Shown here piece after piece: positions 47,336-57,071 of a stretch of DNA of 64,000 bases. A program made the translations under genes and the position numbers. Within the stretch, counting starts at the first letter, position 1; each line of letters opens with the position of its first letter. Source of the DNA: Methylotenera sp. (GTDB taxonomy: Bacteria; Pseudomonadota; Gammaproteobacteria; Burkholderiales; Methylophilaceae); contig JADGRO010000035.1 of the NCBI GenBank assembly GCA_017880905.1, forward strand, positions 23,301-87,300, written 5' to 3'. The notes below the pieces were generated by a model. That model saw only the letters and a program-made list of their open reading frames with translations. It did no database searches and was not told the origin of the DNA.

Positions 47336-49540
47336 ATGCAAACTCAATCTTCAATCCTCACCGGCCTCAACAATAAACAACTCGAAGCAGTCACATTACC
47401 GCACCAATCCGCGCTGATTTTAGCAGGCGCCGGCAGCGGCAAAACGCGCGTGCTCACGACTCGAATCGCTTGGTTGATTCAGACTGAGCAGGTTTCACCG
47501 ATGGGTTTAATGGCGGTCACTTTCACCAACAAAGCCGCTAAAGAAATGTTGACTCGGCTCACGGCCATGTTACCAATTAACACACGTGGTATGTGGGTTG
47601 GCACATTCCATGGCCTATGCAATCGCTTACTGCGCGCGCATTACCGCGAGGCAGCGCTTCCGTCAACATTCCAAATTTTAGATAGTGCAGATCAATTATC
47701 CGCCATTAAACGCGTGATGAAAGCCATGAATGTGGATAACGAAAAATTTGTGCCTAAGCAAGTGCAGGGCTATATCAATGGCTGCAAAGAAGAAGGTTTG
47801 CGTGCACACACTGTCGAGGCTTATGATGCGCATACGCAAAAATTACGCGAGATTTTTGAGGAATACGACAAACAATGCCAACGCGAAGGTGTGGCCGATT
47901 TTGCCGAGCTTTTATTGCGCTGCTATGAACTGCTCGAACGCGATGCGCACATTCGTGAGCATTATCAAAATCGCTTCAAATACATACTGGTGGACGAGTT
48001 TCAAGATACTAATCGACTGCAATATTTGTGGCTTAAATTGTTAGCGGGCCAAGGTGCCAACCAAGGGCATAACTGCATGTTTGCAGTAGGTGATGATGAC
48101 CAATCTATTTATGGTTTCCGCGGCGCAAGGGTTGGTAATATGCGTGATTTTGAAACTGATTTTAACGTGCAAAATATCGTTAAACTGGAAGAAAACTATC
48201 GCTCGCACAGCAATATTTTAGATGCTGCCAACGCGATTATTTCTCACAACAAAAATCGGCTGGGCAAAAATTTATGGACTTCGGCTGGCGCGGGCGAGCC
48301 AGTGCGTGTGTATGAAGCCTATAACGACACTGACGAAGCCAGCTTTATTGTGGATGAAATCAAAATGCTGTACGCAGAAGGCACCGCGCTGGGTGATATG
48401 GCGCTGTTATATCGCAGCAACGCGCAATCGCGTATCCTCGAACACGCACTATTTTCGGCCAATTTGCCATATCGCGTGTATGGCGGCTTGCGTTTCTTCG
48501 AACGGGCAGAAATCAAACACGCACTCGCCTATATGCGCTTAATTGCTAACGCCAACGACGACACTGCACTGCTACGCGTAATTAACTTTCCTGCACGCGG
48601 CATTGGTGCAAGAAGTTTAGAACAACTGCAAGAAGGCGCACTCCAAAATGGTTGTAGCTTATGGCAAGCCGCTACAAATAAAGTAGGTAATGGCAAAGCG
48701 GGTGGTAAAGGTATCGAAGGATTTGTTGCACTCATCCGCGAAATGATAGATCAGGCTTATGGCATTTCTCTACCCGAAGTAGCAGAACTTGCTACCACAA
48801 TATCAGGTTTAAAAACACATTACAAAGCCGAAAAAGAAGGTGAAGATCGTATCGCCAACTTGGAAGAATTGGTGACAGCAGCCGTAGCGTTTAGTAACCA
48901 AGATTTTGGTAACCATAACAATGTGGATGGTGAAAGTAGCCAAGATTTAATGACGCAATTTTTAAGTCACGCCAGTTTGGAAGCTGGAGAACACCAAGCG
49001 GATGTCGGCAGTGAAGCCTTACAACTGATGACAGTACACGCTGCCAAGGGCTTGGAGTTTAAAGCAGTATTTATCAGCGGCTTAGAAGAAGGCTTGTGCC
49101 CACACGAACAAAGTTTTTCTGAAAACGGTGGATTAGAAGAAGAGAGGCGTTTGATGTACGTGGCTGTGACCCGTGCCAGACAACGCTTGTATTTGAGTCA
49201 TGCGCAAAGCCGCATGCTGCATGGGCAAGTGCGTTATGGCATTCCATCGCGCTTTCTGGATGAAATCCCTGAAAAATTATTGAAAAGACTCAATAGCCGC
49301 CCCGTGCCTAAGCCTTCTGTTAATAACGCATTTATTACCAACACCGTGCATACGCAGGCACAGAGTAAAGCCAGCACTTATCCTTTTAAAATTGGGCAAG
49401 GTGTGCGCCACAGCAAATTTGGCGATGGCGTGGTGGTAAGCTACGAAGGTAATACGGAAAATTTGGTGGTAAAAATCAACTTTGGTCGCCAAGGATTGAA
49501 AACGCTGGCGATGGAATACGCTAAGCTGGAAAAAATTTAA
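47336..49540 (+). CDS. uvrD: DNA helicase II, UvrD/PcrA type
   Basis: 734 residues. Superfamily 1 helicase: LAGAGSGKT (Lys36 region), VDEFQDTN near 221, GDDDQSIYGFRGA near 252, LMTVHAAKGLEF near 563, VTRARQRLYL near 615, and the C-terminal tudor-like domain (KFGDGVVVSYEG). It unwinds DNA in nucleotide excision and mismatch repair. The -10-like GATAAT (47324-47329) is very close to the ATG. It overlaps the convergent membrane-protein gene by four bases. Confidence 0.96.
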   Translation: MQTQSSILTGLNNKQLEAVTLPHQSALILAGAGSGKTRVLTTRIAWLIQTEQVSPMGLMAVTFTNKAAKEMLTRLTAMLPINTRGMWVGTFHGLCNRLLRAHYREAALPSTFQILDSADQLSAIKRVMKAMNVDNEKFVPKQVQGYINGCKEEGLRAHTVEAYDAHTQKLREIFEEYDKQCQREGVADFAELLLRCYELLERDAHIREHYQNRFKYILVDEFQDTNRLQYLWLKLLAGQGANQGHNCMFAVGDDDQSIYGFRGARVGNMRDFETDFNVQNIVKLEENYRSHSNILDAANAIISHNKNRLGKNLWTSAGAGEPVRVYEAYNDTDEASFIVDEIKMLYAEGTALGDMALLYRSNAQSRILEHALFSANLPYRVYGGLRFFERAEIKHALAYMRLIANANDDTALLRVINFPARGIGARSLEQLQEGALQNGCSLWQAATNKVGNGKAGGKGIEGFVALIREMIDQAYGISLPEVAELATTISGLKTHYKAEKEGEDRIANLEELVTAAVAFSNQDFGNHNNVDGESSQDLMTQFLSHASLEAGEHQADVGSEALQLMTVHAAKGLEFKAVFISGLEEGLCPHEQSFSENGGLEEERRLMYVAVTRARQRLYLSHAQSRMLHGQVRYGIPSRFLDEIPEKLLKRLNSRPVPKPSVNNAFITNTVHTQAQSKASTYPFKIGQGVRHSKFGDGVVVSYEGNTENLVVKINFGRQGLKTLAMEYAKLEKI

Positions 49541-50319
49541 GCCGCTCTAAATACATCGCGATAGCTCACATACTGAAACGCTAGCATAAGTGAGGTTGCC
49601 AGCAATAAACAGCCAAATACAACCAGTGACATCAGCATTTGCCCCAGCACAGGCACTATGTTGCTTATCACACCCGCAACAACTCCAACAATTAGCATCA
49701 AAGCCAAAATACCCACTGTAAGCAGCAACCATGCGGATGTCAGCGCAATTAGATATTGCAGCGAACCCGCAATACTCGATTTAATAGCCTTCACCAAGCT
49801 ATAGTTATTGAATGCAATCAGCATGGGTGAAAACCATGTCGCCATCATGAGCGGGATTAATAACAATGTCAGTTTTGTTAAAACTGGAAACATTTTTTGC
49901 AGAAAACTCATCATTTGTGATTCGGTCATCCTTTCTTTCGTTTGCGCCAATATGGTCAAACCTTGCAAGTCGCTATTCAACACAAAACTTATCAGCACCG
50001 CATATAGCAAAAATGCGCCTCCCAGCGCCATTAATTGCGATATTTTTGGTTTAATATTATTGATAATTTCACTCAGATTTTGCTGTTTTTTCATATCTGC
50101 ATTGCGATAAAGTGCAATGGCAATCGCCAAAAATACTGGCCAAATTAAAATACTAATAAACGCAAAAAACTGCAAGCCAGGTATTGAAGGTAACAACATA
50201 AATAGCCCCACATAAGCCAAACTTAGCAATAGCCATTTTCTTGGGGTTGCTCTAAATAATGCCCAACTCTCAGTCACCCAGCTCATGCCAGTTTTGGTGC
50301 GTGATTCTAAAATTGCCAT
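49537..50319 (-). CDS. BPSS1780 family membrane protein
   Basis: 260 residues with about six helices and the N-terminal block MSWVTESWALFRATPRKW near 12-29, which recalls the BPSS1780 family of betaproteobacterial membrane proteins. No known activity. Upstream of it on the same strand is thrB, 13 bases away, so they are probably co-transcribed. Confidence 0.75.
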   Translation of the reverse strand: MAILESRTKTGMSWVTESWALFRATPRKWLLLSLAYVGLFMLLPSIPGLQFFAFISILIWPVFLAIAIALYRNADMKKQQNLSEIINNIKPKISQLMALGGAFLLYAVLISFVLNSDLQGLTILAQTKERMTESQMMSFLQKMFPVLTKLTLLLIPLMMATWFSPMLIAFNNYSLVKAIKSSIAGSLQYLIALTSAWLLLTVGILALMLIVGVVAGVISNIVPVLGQMLMSLVVFGCLLLATSLMLAFQYVSYRDVFRAA

Positions 50320-50332
50320 ATTGAATTCCCTG

Positions 50333-51271
50333 TTAATGTAATTGTTGCTGCAATTTAATGCGATGCTGCAAAATACGTTTGAAATGATTTGGGTCTTTGG
50401 CGTACGTCAGCTCACCTTCTGCTGGATAATAAAAATCAAACAGTCTAGACAACCAAAAACGTAAAGCAGCGTTGCGTAAAAGTGCATACCAGCTTAAGCA
50501 TTCTGCCTCTGTAAATGGCCTCACCGCTTGATATGCTCCTAAAAAAACTTTTAATTTTTCGTCGTCAAAACTGCCATTCTCCAACACGCACCAATCGTTC
50601 GCCGCAATCGCCACATCATAAGCCAAGCTATCGTCACAAGCGTAGTAAAAATCGATAAAACCACCTAATTTTTCACCATCAAACAGCACATTATCACGGA
50701 ACAAATCGCCATGAATGACACTATGCGGCAAATCGGCCAAATTAAGCTTTTCCTGAAAATCCAGTTCCACTTTTAACAAAGTTTGTTCATCCGAGCTAAG
50801 CTTTGGCATTACTTGCTGGGCTGTGACATTGCGCCAATCAGCTCCAAGTTGATTATGCGACTTCCGTGTAAAATCGCGCCCGGCAATGTGCATTTGCGCC
50901 AGTGTTTTAGCTACCAGTGCACATTGTGCAACAGTGGGCGTTGCCGTATCACTGCCTTTTAAACAGCTCACCATCAGTGCTGGCTTGCCCTTCAGTACGT
51001 GCAAAGCCAAGCCATTTTTGTCGGCAATTGGCGCAGGGCAAGGTACACCGTGTTTTGCTAAATGCGTCATTAAATCGACGAAATAAGGTAATTCTTCTAA
51101 CTTATTTTTCTCAAAAACTGTCAGCACATAGCGTGCGTTAGCAGTGATGACAAAATAATTGGTATTGGTAATACCAGCAGCGATGCCGCGCAAATCTACG
51201 ATTTCGCCGATGGCAAATTCACGCAGCCAAACACGCACTTCGTCTAAAGTTAGGGTGGTAAATACAGACAT
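50333..51271 (-). CDS. thrB: Homoserine kinase, ThrB2 (APH-like) type
   Basis: 312 residues with the aminoglycoside-phosphotransferase fold: AAGITNTNYFV near 30-40, SVIHGDLFRDNVLFDGEK near 186-203 with the catalytic Asp, and GGFIDFYYACDD with the metal Asp. It phosphorylates homoserine for threonine synthesis; this unrelated-fold kinase is usual in betaproteobacteria. Confidence 0.93.
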   Translation of the reverse strand: MSVFTTLTLDEVRVWLREFAIGEIVDLRGIAAGITNTNYFVITANARYVLTVFEKNKLEELPYFVDLMTHLAKHGVPCPAPIADKNGLALHVLKGKPALMVSCLKGSDTATPTVAQCALVAKTLAQMHIAGRDFTRKSHNQLGADWRNVTAQQVMPKLSSDEQTLLKVELDFQEKLNLADLPHSVIHGDLFRDNVLFDGEKLGGFIDFYYACDDSLAYDVAIAANDWCVLENGSFDDEKLKVFLGAYQAVRPFTEAECLSWYALLRNAALRFWLSRLFDFYYPAEGELTYAKDPNHFKRILQHRIKLQQQLH

Positions 51272-51285
51272 ATTGCCTTACAAAT

Positions 51286-51314
51286 AAATAATTAAGAGGG
51301 CCATGCCCCCTTAA
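51286..51314 (-). terminator. Intrinsic terminator after the DUF2782 gene
   Basis: TTAAGAGGG and CCCCCTTAA form a 9-bp stem with one mismatch around CCATG; on the minus strand a U-rich TTATTTATTT follows. It separates DUF2782 from thrB. Confidence 0.6.
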
Positions 51315-51316
51315 TG

Positions 51317-51670
51317 TTAAAACCTAAAAATCACCCATTTCGGGATACTTAATGGCTGAACCGGCCCAGTATTCACCCAGCCACCATCTTGGTCTTCTTT
51401 ATGCAAATAATAAGGCACACCATGCGCTGGCGTTACTTTCATCATATATAGTTCGCCATGAATACGATATTCCTCAATCGTCTCTGTGCCTTTTTTGCGA
51501 ATGGTGATTTGCGGTTCATCTAGTGGCTCACCATCCATTATTTTTGGCGGCGGCGGCACATCTTCGAGCGGTTCTGCGTTGGCTGGCGAGCCAGCCGCCA
51601 GTACATAATGCGGCAACAGCAATGCTGACAATAAGCTCAGTAGCAATGTGGATAATTTCAATTTTTGCAT
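51317..51670 (-). CDS. DUF2782 family secreted protein
   Basis: 117 residues from the ATG at 51670, which gives a clean signal peptide (to HYVLAAG). The mature part has a Pro-rich stretch (EDVPPPPKIMDGEPLDEPQ) and the core ITIRKKGTETIEEYRIHGELYM typical of DUF2782 proteins that neighbour polA and thrB in betaproteobacteria. Function unknown. An earlier ATG at 51700 would spoil the signal peptide. Confidence 0.85.
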   Translation of the reverse strand: MQKLKLSTLLLSLLSALLLPHYVLAAGSPANAEPLEDVPPPPKIMDGEPLDEPQITIRKKGTETIEEYRIHGELYMMKVTPAHGVPYYLHKEDQDGGWVNTGPVQPLSIPKWVIFRF

Positions 51671-51766
51671 CTTGCTCTCACAATTAAACAGATGAATCAT
51701 TCTAACAAAAAGCGCATTAAAACGCGCGTCTTGCCTATAAATAAACGTCTATATATACAATAAGGA

Positions 51767-52495
51767 CTACAAATAAAGTTGAATGCGCTCTTCTTCCGCA
51801 GATAATTTGAATCCACGCATTTCATAATGCTTGAATATTGCCTCTACAATCTTAGCAGGGTCATCAATAACCTGAATTATGTCAAGGTCATCGACTGAAA
51901 TCATTTTTTCGTCCACCAAAGTGGTTTTAAGCCAACCAACCAAGCCACGCCAAAAAGGCTCACACACCAAAATAATTGGTATTTTTAAGGTTTTACCAGT
52001 TTGCACCAGCGTAATCGCTTCCATCACCTCATCTAAAGTACCAAAGCCCCCCGGCATCACTACATAAGCACTGGCATATTTTACAAACATCACTTTACGC
52101 ATAAAAAAGTGATGGAAATTTTGACTAATATCCTGATACGGGTTATTTGTTTGCTCATGTGGCAATTCAATATTCAAACCAATACTTGGCGACTTTCCAT
52201 CAAAAGCACCTTTATTGGCGGCCTCCATAATGCCTGGCCCACCGCCGGAAATAACACTGAAACCAGCGTCGGATAACAGTCTGGCGACTTCTTCCGTAAG
52301 CTTGTAATATGGGTGGTTTGGCTCGGTACGCGCGCTACCAAAAACAGAAACCGCGGGTGTGATTTCCTTAAGGCTTTCCGTAGCATCCACGAATTCTGCC
52401 ATAATCTCGAATGCATGCCATGCTTCATGCGCAGTATGATTACGACCTTGTACATCAGGATCGGTAATTTTTGGAATTTTTTTTGCAACAGACAT
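51767..52495 (-). CDS. LOG-family nucleotide 5'-monophosphate phosphoribohydrolase
   Basis: 242 residues of the TIGR00730 group. Rossmann-like core with SVFGSART near 51, SGGGPGIMEAANKGAF near 85, and the LOG signature PGGFGTLDE near 144-152 followed by ITLVQTGK. Members cleave nucleoside monophosphates to base and ribose 5-phosphate. The longer N terminus (about 45 residues) is typical of this subgroup. Its start lies only 20 bases from the divergent polA start. Confidence 0.9.
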   Translation of the reverse strand: MSVAKKIPKITDPDVQGRNHTAHEAWHAFEIMAEFVDATESLKEITPAVSVFGSARTEPNHPYYKLTEEVARLLSDAGFSVISGGGPGIMEAANKGAFDGKSPSIGLNIELPHEQTNNPYQDISQNFHHFFMRKVMFVKYASAYVVMPGGFGTLDEVMEAITLVQTGKTLKIPIILVCEPFWRGLVGWLKTTLVDEKMISVDDLDIIQVIDDPAKIVEAIFKHYEMRGFKLSAEEERIQLYL

Positions 52496-52515
52496 AATTT
52501 AGGTACCCAAAGTAT

Positions 52516-55290
52516 ATGAAAACGTTGTTGTTAGTGGATGGCTCATCCTACCTTTATCGTGCCTTTCACGCCATGCCCGATTTGCGCAACAAGCACAACG
52601 AGCCCACTGGCGCGATTTACGGCGTACTCAATATGTTGCGCCGTTTGCATAAAGATTACCCCAGTGATTATAGCGCATGTATTTTTGATGCCAAAGGCAA
52701 AACATTCCGCGATGACATTTACCCCGAATATAAAGCCAACCGTGCCAGCATGCCGGACGACTTGCGCACGCAGATAGAACCATTATTTGAAGCGATTAAA
52801 GCCATGGGTTGGCCTCTTATTGTGGAGGATGGTGTGGAGGCCGACGACGTGATTGGCGCGCTTTCCAAGCAGGCTGAGCGCGAAAGTACACGCGTGATTA
52901 TTTCCACGGGTGATAAAGACATTTCGCAATTGGTCAATGAGCACGTCACCGTAGTGAACACCATGCGTGATGCGTTTAGAAAAACCGATGAGGTGCTTGA
53001 TGTTGCGGGTGTGGAGAACAAATTTGGCATTCCACCTAGCTTAATGATTGATTATTTAATGTTGATTGGTGACACCTCGGATAACGTGCCTGGTGTAGAA
53101 AAAGTTGGGCCAAAAACCGCGGTAAAATGGCTGAAAGAATATGGTTCGCTTGAAAATATTATCGCGCATGCTAATAATATCACCGGCGTGGTCGGTGAGA
53201 ATCTGCGTAAAGCTTTGCCATGGCTACCGACCGCGCGGGAGCTAATTACCATCCGCTGTGATGTCGGTATTCAGGAAAGCTTGACCGACCTTGCGCCGCA
53301 ACCACAAGACAAAACCAAACTTTCAGAACTTTATGAACGTTTGGATTTTAAAACTTGGCGCCGCGAATTGGACAATGCTAATGGAACGAATGAAAAAACA
53401 TCTACCCCGCAAGCCAATATCCATGCACATTCCAAGGCTGGAACAGAAAGCGTTATCAACACAACACAATATGTAGCAAATAATTCGCGTCAATACGAAA
53501 CCATCCTGACTGACGCAGATTTATCTCGCTGGTTGGGTAAAATTGAAAAAGCCGACCTGGTTTGCTTCGATACTGAAACCACCTCGCTTGACCCGATGCA
53601 GGCCAAGCTGGTCGGCATGTCATTCAGTATGGAAGCAGGCTACGCGGCGTATTTACCGCTCACGCACGATTATTTTGATGCGCCGGATCAACTGCCGTTT
53701 GATACCACTTTAGTGCGTATCAAGTCCATTCTTGAAAATGCGACCATTAAAAAAGTTGGGCAGAATCTTAAATATGACAAGCATGTTCTGGCCAACCACA
53801 ACATTCAACTCAATGGCATCGCGCACGATACGCTGCTGCAATCCTACGTGCTAGAAAGCCATCGCGGTCACGGCATGGACGAATTGAGCGAGCGGCACCT
53901 TGGCATCAAAACCATCTCGTTTGAAGAAGTAGCCGGTAAAGGCGCGAAAGCTGTAGGATTCAATCAAGTGACTGTTGAACAAGCCAGTGAATATGCCGCG
54001 GAAGATGCTGATATTACCTTGCAATTACATCAAGCGCTTTACCCGCAAATCGCCACGGAACCCAAGCTGGACTTTATTTACAGCCAAATAGAAATGCCCG
54101 TTTCTAACATTTTATTCACCATTGAGCGCAACGGTGTACTGATAGACGCGAATATGCTCAATAAACAAAGCAACGAAATCGGCATGAAATTGGTAGCACT
54201 TGAAAATCAGGCCTATGAGCTCGCAGGCCAACCTTTTAATTTGTCTTCTCCCAAACAATTGCAAGAGATCTTATTCGATAAGCTTGGTATTAAACCGACC
54301 AAGAAGACGCCCTCTGGCGCACCGTCGACAGACGAAGACGTATTACAAGAATTGGCGATAGATCATCCATTACCGAAAGTTTTATTAGAGTATCGCGGAC
54401 TAGCAAAGCTCAAATCAACCTATACCGATAAACTGCCGCGCATGATTAACCCAACCACAGGCCGCGTGCATACTAGCTATAACCAAGCAGTGGCAATTAC
54501 CGGACGTTTAGCAAGCTCAGACCCGAATTTGCAAAATATTCCTGTACGCTCGGCTGAAGGTCGTCGTATTCGCGAAGCGTTTATCGCTCCCAAAGGTAGC
54601 CATATCGTTTCTGCTGACTATTCACAAATCGAGCTGCGTATTATGGCGCATTTGTCACAGGATAAAGGCATGCTAAAAGCCTTTGCTAACAACGAAGATA
54701 TTCACCGCCACACCGCTGCCGAAGTTTTTGGGGTGGAACCTGGCGCTGTGGATAGTGAACAACGCCGTTACGCCAAAGTTATCAATTTTGGTCTCATTTA
54801 CGGCATGAGTGCGTTTGGTCTTGCACAAAACTTGAATATAGAACGTAGTGCCGCAGCCAGCTATATCGAGCGATACTTTGCGCGTTACCCTGGGGTGCGC
54901 GATTACATGCAAAACACGCGTGCATTAGCCAAAACGCAAGGTTATGTCGAAACCTATTTTGGGCGCAGACTGTGGGTGCCTGAAATCAACAGTGCAAATG
55001 CTATGCGACGCGCAGGCGCAGAACGCGCCGCCATCAACGCCCCCATGCAAGGCACCGCAGCGGACTTGATTAAACTCGCTATGATAGCTGTGGATAAATG
55101 GCTCAAAGATGAGAAACATGCAAGCAAACTCATCATGCAAGTGCACGATGAACTGGTGCTAGAAGTGCCTGAAGCGGAACTGGAATTAGTTAAAAACGCC
55201 TTGCCAGAACTGATGCAAAACGTCGCTAAGCTAGATGTTCCGTTGCTTGCTGAAATGGGCGTGGGCAGCAACTGGGAGAGCGCTCATTAA
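52516..55290 (+). CDS. polA: DNA polymerase I
   Basis: 924 residues with all three domains: 5'-3' exonuclease (1-290; LLVDGSSYLYRAFHA, GVEADDVIGAL), 3'-5' exonuclease (about 325-510; CFDTETTSLDP retains the acidic metal ligands) and polymerase (about 530-924; SADYSQIELRIMAHLS, RRYAKVINFGLIYGMSAFG, MQVHDELVLE). Functions in repair and Okazaki fragment maturation. A probable sRNA lies downstream. Confidence 0.98.
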   Translation: MKTLLLVDGSSYLYRAFHAMPDLRNKHNEPTGAIYGVLNMLRRLHKDYPSDYSACIFDAKGKTFRDDIYPEYKANRASMPDDLRTQIEPLFEAIKAMGWPLIVEDGVEADDVIGALSKQAERESTRVIISTGDKDISQLVNEHVTVVNTMRDAFRKTDEVLDVAGVENKFGIPPSLMIDYLMLIGDTSDNVPGVEKVGPKTAVKWLKEYGSLENIIAHANNITGVVGENLRKALPWLPTARELITIRCDVGIQESLTDLAPQPQDKTKLSELYERLDFKTWRRELDNANGTNEKTSTPQANIHAHSKAGTESVINTTQYVANNSRQYETILTDADLSRWLGKIEKADLVCFDTETTSLDPMQAKLVGMSFSMEAGYAAYLPLTHDYFDAPDQLPFDTTLVRIKSILENATIKKVGQNLKYDKHVLANHNIQLNGIAHDTLLQSYVLESHRGHGMDELSERHLGIKTISFEEVAGKGAKAVGFNQVTVEQASEYAAEDADITLQLHQALYPQIATEPKLDFIYSQIEMPVSNILFTIERNGVLIDANMLNKQSNEIGMKLVALENQAYELAGQPFNLSSPKQLQEILFDKLGIKPTKKTPSGAPSTDEDVLQELAIDHPLPKVLLEYRGLAKLKSTYTDKLPRMINPTTGRVHTSYNQAVAITGRLASSDPNLQNIPVRSAEGRRIREAFIAPKGSHIVSADYSQIELRIMAHLSQDKGMLKAFANNEDIHRHTAAEVFGVEPGAVDSEQRRYAKVINFGLIYGMSAFGLAQNLNIERSAAASYIERYFARYPGVRDYMQNTRALAKTQGYVETYFGRRLWVPEINSANAMRRAGAERAAINAPMQGTAADLIKLAMIAVDKWLKDEKHASKLIMQVHDELVLEVPEAELELVKNALPELMQNVAKLDVPLLAEMGVGSNWESAH

Positions 55291-55443
55291 TAGAAATTCC
55301 AAAATTTAAATAAAATGGACATTTCTTATTGTTAAATTAAATAATAAAGAATTTATTTTAACATATTGTATTTAAATAAAAATTTAATTTTGTTAATTGT
55401 TTTTAATAAAACGAAAGCAATTGGATTTTTTGCCGCTTTCGTA

Positions 55444-55563
55444 GAGTTAAAAACAGTACTCGCATCCTAGATGCGTGGGATTATGGTTACATAGCTTGGC
55501 GAATACCAAGAAAACGTAGGTAATCAACTAGCGCGGGATATGAATAATATTCCGCGCTTTTTT
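55444..55563 (+). ncRNA. Probable small RNA downstream of polA
   Basis: Three spaced hairpins end in a strong terminator: CGCATC/GATGCG (55461-55475, loop CTA), CTTGG/CCAAG (55495-55510, six-base loop), then an 11-bp GCGCGGGATAT/ATATTCCGCGC stem with one G-U pair (55531-55557) and six U (55558-55563). Single-stranded linkers lie between. A further stem, CGAAAGC (55412-55418) with GCTTTCG (55435-55441), precedes it. The 5' end is uncertain. The 342-bp gap 55291-55632 has no gene; its first 120 bases are very AT-rich. The location after polA is that of Spot 42 and ErsA in gammaproteobacteria; no sequence match to them is claimed. Confidence 0.6.
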
Positions 55564-55632
55564 AACAATTTACTCCTATTAAGTCGCCTCAATTGCGTAT
55601 AAAATAAGCACCTTTCCGCAAAACAATAACAC

Positions 55633-56664
55633 ATGCAAATCGGCAATCACATTTTGAAGAACAATCTAGTCGTCGCGCCCATGGCGGGTGTGACCGATAG
55701 GCCTTTCCGTCAGCTTTGCAAAAAGATGGGCGCGGGTTTGGCGGTTTCTGAGATGGTGACTTCAAATTCGCTGCTTTATGGCAGCGAAAAAACGCGCCGC
55801 CGTGCCAATCATGAAGGCGAAGTTGACCCGATCTCAGTTCAAATCGCGGGTGCAGACCCTAAAATGATGGCGGAAGCCGCGCGGTATAACGTGGATAACG
55901 GCGCGCAGATTATCGACATTAACATGGGTTGCCCAGCCAAAAAAATCTGTAACGTGATGGCAGGTTCGGCGCTTTTAAAAGACGAACCGCTGGTTTCGCA
56001 AATCCTAAAAGCGGTGGTTAGTGCGGTGGATGTGCCCGTGACATTGAAAATTCGCACAGGTTGGGATAAAAACAGTCGCAATGCAGTTGCTGTGGCAAAA
56101 ATGGCGGAAGACATTGGTGTACAAGCACTTGCCATGCACGGCAGAACTAGAGCTTGTTTGTACATGGGCGATGCGGAATATGACACGATTGCCGCGGTGA
56201 AGCAGGCGGTGAAAATTCCATTAATGGCCAATGGCGACATCACCACGCCCGAAAAAGCCAAATATGTGCTGGATTACACAGGAGCCGACGCCGTGATGAT
56301 AGGCCGCGCCGCGCAAGGCAGGCCGTGGATTTTCCGTGAGATTGAACATTACCTAAAAACTGGCACGCATTTATTGCCGCCGACTGTGGAAGAAATCCAT
56401 ACCGTGATGTTGGAACATATCAACGATTTATATGGCTTTTATGGCGATTTAGCTGGCATGCGCGTGGCGCGCAAGCATATTTCTTGGTACACCAAAGGCT
56501 TGGCGGGTTCTGCTAGTTTTAGGCACAACATGAACACTTTGCAAACCATACCGTTACAATTGCAAGCTATTAACAACTTTTTTGCCGAACTCAAAACTAA
56601 AAATGAACGTTTGGTTTATGCAGAAAATTCCACTCATGACGAACCTGAGGCCCTGGCCGCATAA
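55633..56664 (+). CDS. dusB: tRNA-dihydrouridine synthase B
   Basis: 343 residues. TIM-barrel flavoenzyme: PMAGVTDRPFRQLCKKMGAG near 16-35, INMGCPAKKICN with catalytic Cys near 98-109, MHGRTRACLYMGDAEY near 168, and MIGRAAQGRPWIF. It reduces uridine 17 in tRNA. As in many proteobacteria it precedes fis, 29 bases away. Confidence 0.96.
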   Translation: MQIGNHILKNNLVVAPMAGVTDRPFRQLCKKMGAGLAVSEMVTSNSLLYGSEKTRRRANHEGEVDPISVQIAGADPKMMAEAARYNVDNGAQIIDINMGCPAKKICNVMAGSALLKDEPLVSQILKAVVSAVDVPVTLKIRTGWDKNSRNAVAVAKMAEDIGVQALAMHGRTRACLYMGDAEYDTIAAVKQAVKIPLMANGDITTPEKAKYVLDYTGADAVMIGRAAQGRPWIFREIEHYLKTGTHLLPPTVEEIHTVMLEHINDLYGFYGDLAGMRVARKHISWYTKGLAGSASFRHNMNTLQTIPLQLQAINNFFAELKTKNERLVYAENSTHDEPEALAA

Positions 56665-56693
56665 TTGCGGCGGGAATAATGGTAGCGTAACTT

Positions 56694-56930
56694 ATGAGCG
56701 ACAAAAGTAAACTTCAGCAAGCTGTTAAAGAATCGCTCGAAGATTACTTTAAACATCTGGATGGCCAGACGCCACACGCCATATACGACATGGTGCTGGG
56801 CTGTGTAGAAAAGCCCATGCTGGAATACATTCTGCATAAAGTTGGCGGTAACCAGTCAAAAGCCGCAGAAATATTGGGTTTAAACCGAAATACCCTGCGT
56901 AAGAAAATGGCGCAATACAATCTTAACTAA
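56694..56930 (+). CDS. fis: Fis family DNA-binding protein
   Basis: 78 residues, shorter than the E. coli 98 as usual for betaproteobacteria. C-terminal helix-turn-helix GGNQSKAAEILGLNRNTLRK. A nucleoid protein that bends DNA and controls rRNA and other promoters. Co-transcribed with dusB. The region 56931-57071 to purH has no evident signal. Confidence 0.94.
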   Translation: MSDKSKLQQAVKESLEDYFKHLDGQTPHAIYDMVLGCVEKPMLEYILHKVGGNQSKAAEILGLNRNTLRKKMAQYNLN

Positions 56931-57071
56931 CCGCAAGCATTACACTCATGCTAACTTTGTTGCACAAAAACTCAGAAGTCCTCATTTACAACACAGTAAA
57001 CTCCGGCTTTTTCACTTTCGTGCGCCGCGTTATCATTTCGCGTACTTGCTTGCTTAACTAAAGTAATTCAT

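Noticed and set aside
55320..55410. AT-rich stretch after polA as a replication origin
   Set aside because: No DnaA boxes or iterons are visible; AT-rich intergenic sequence alone is not enough.
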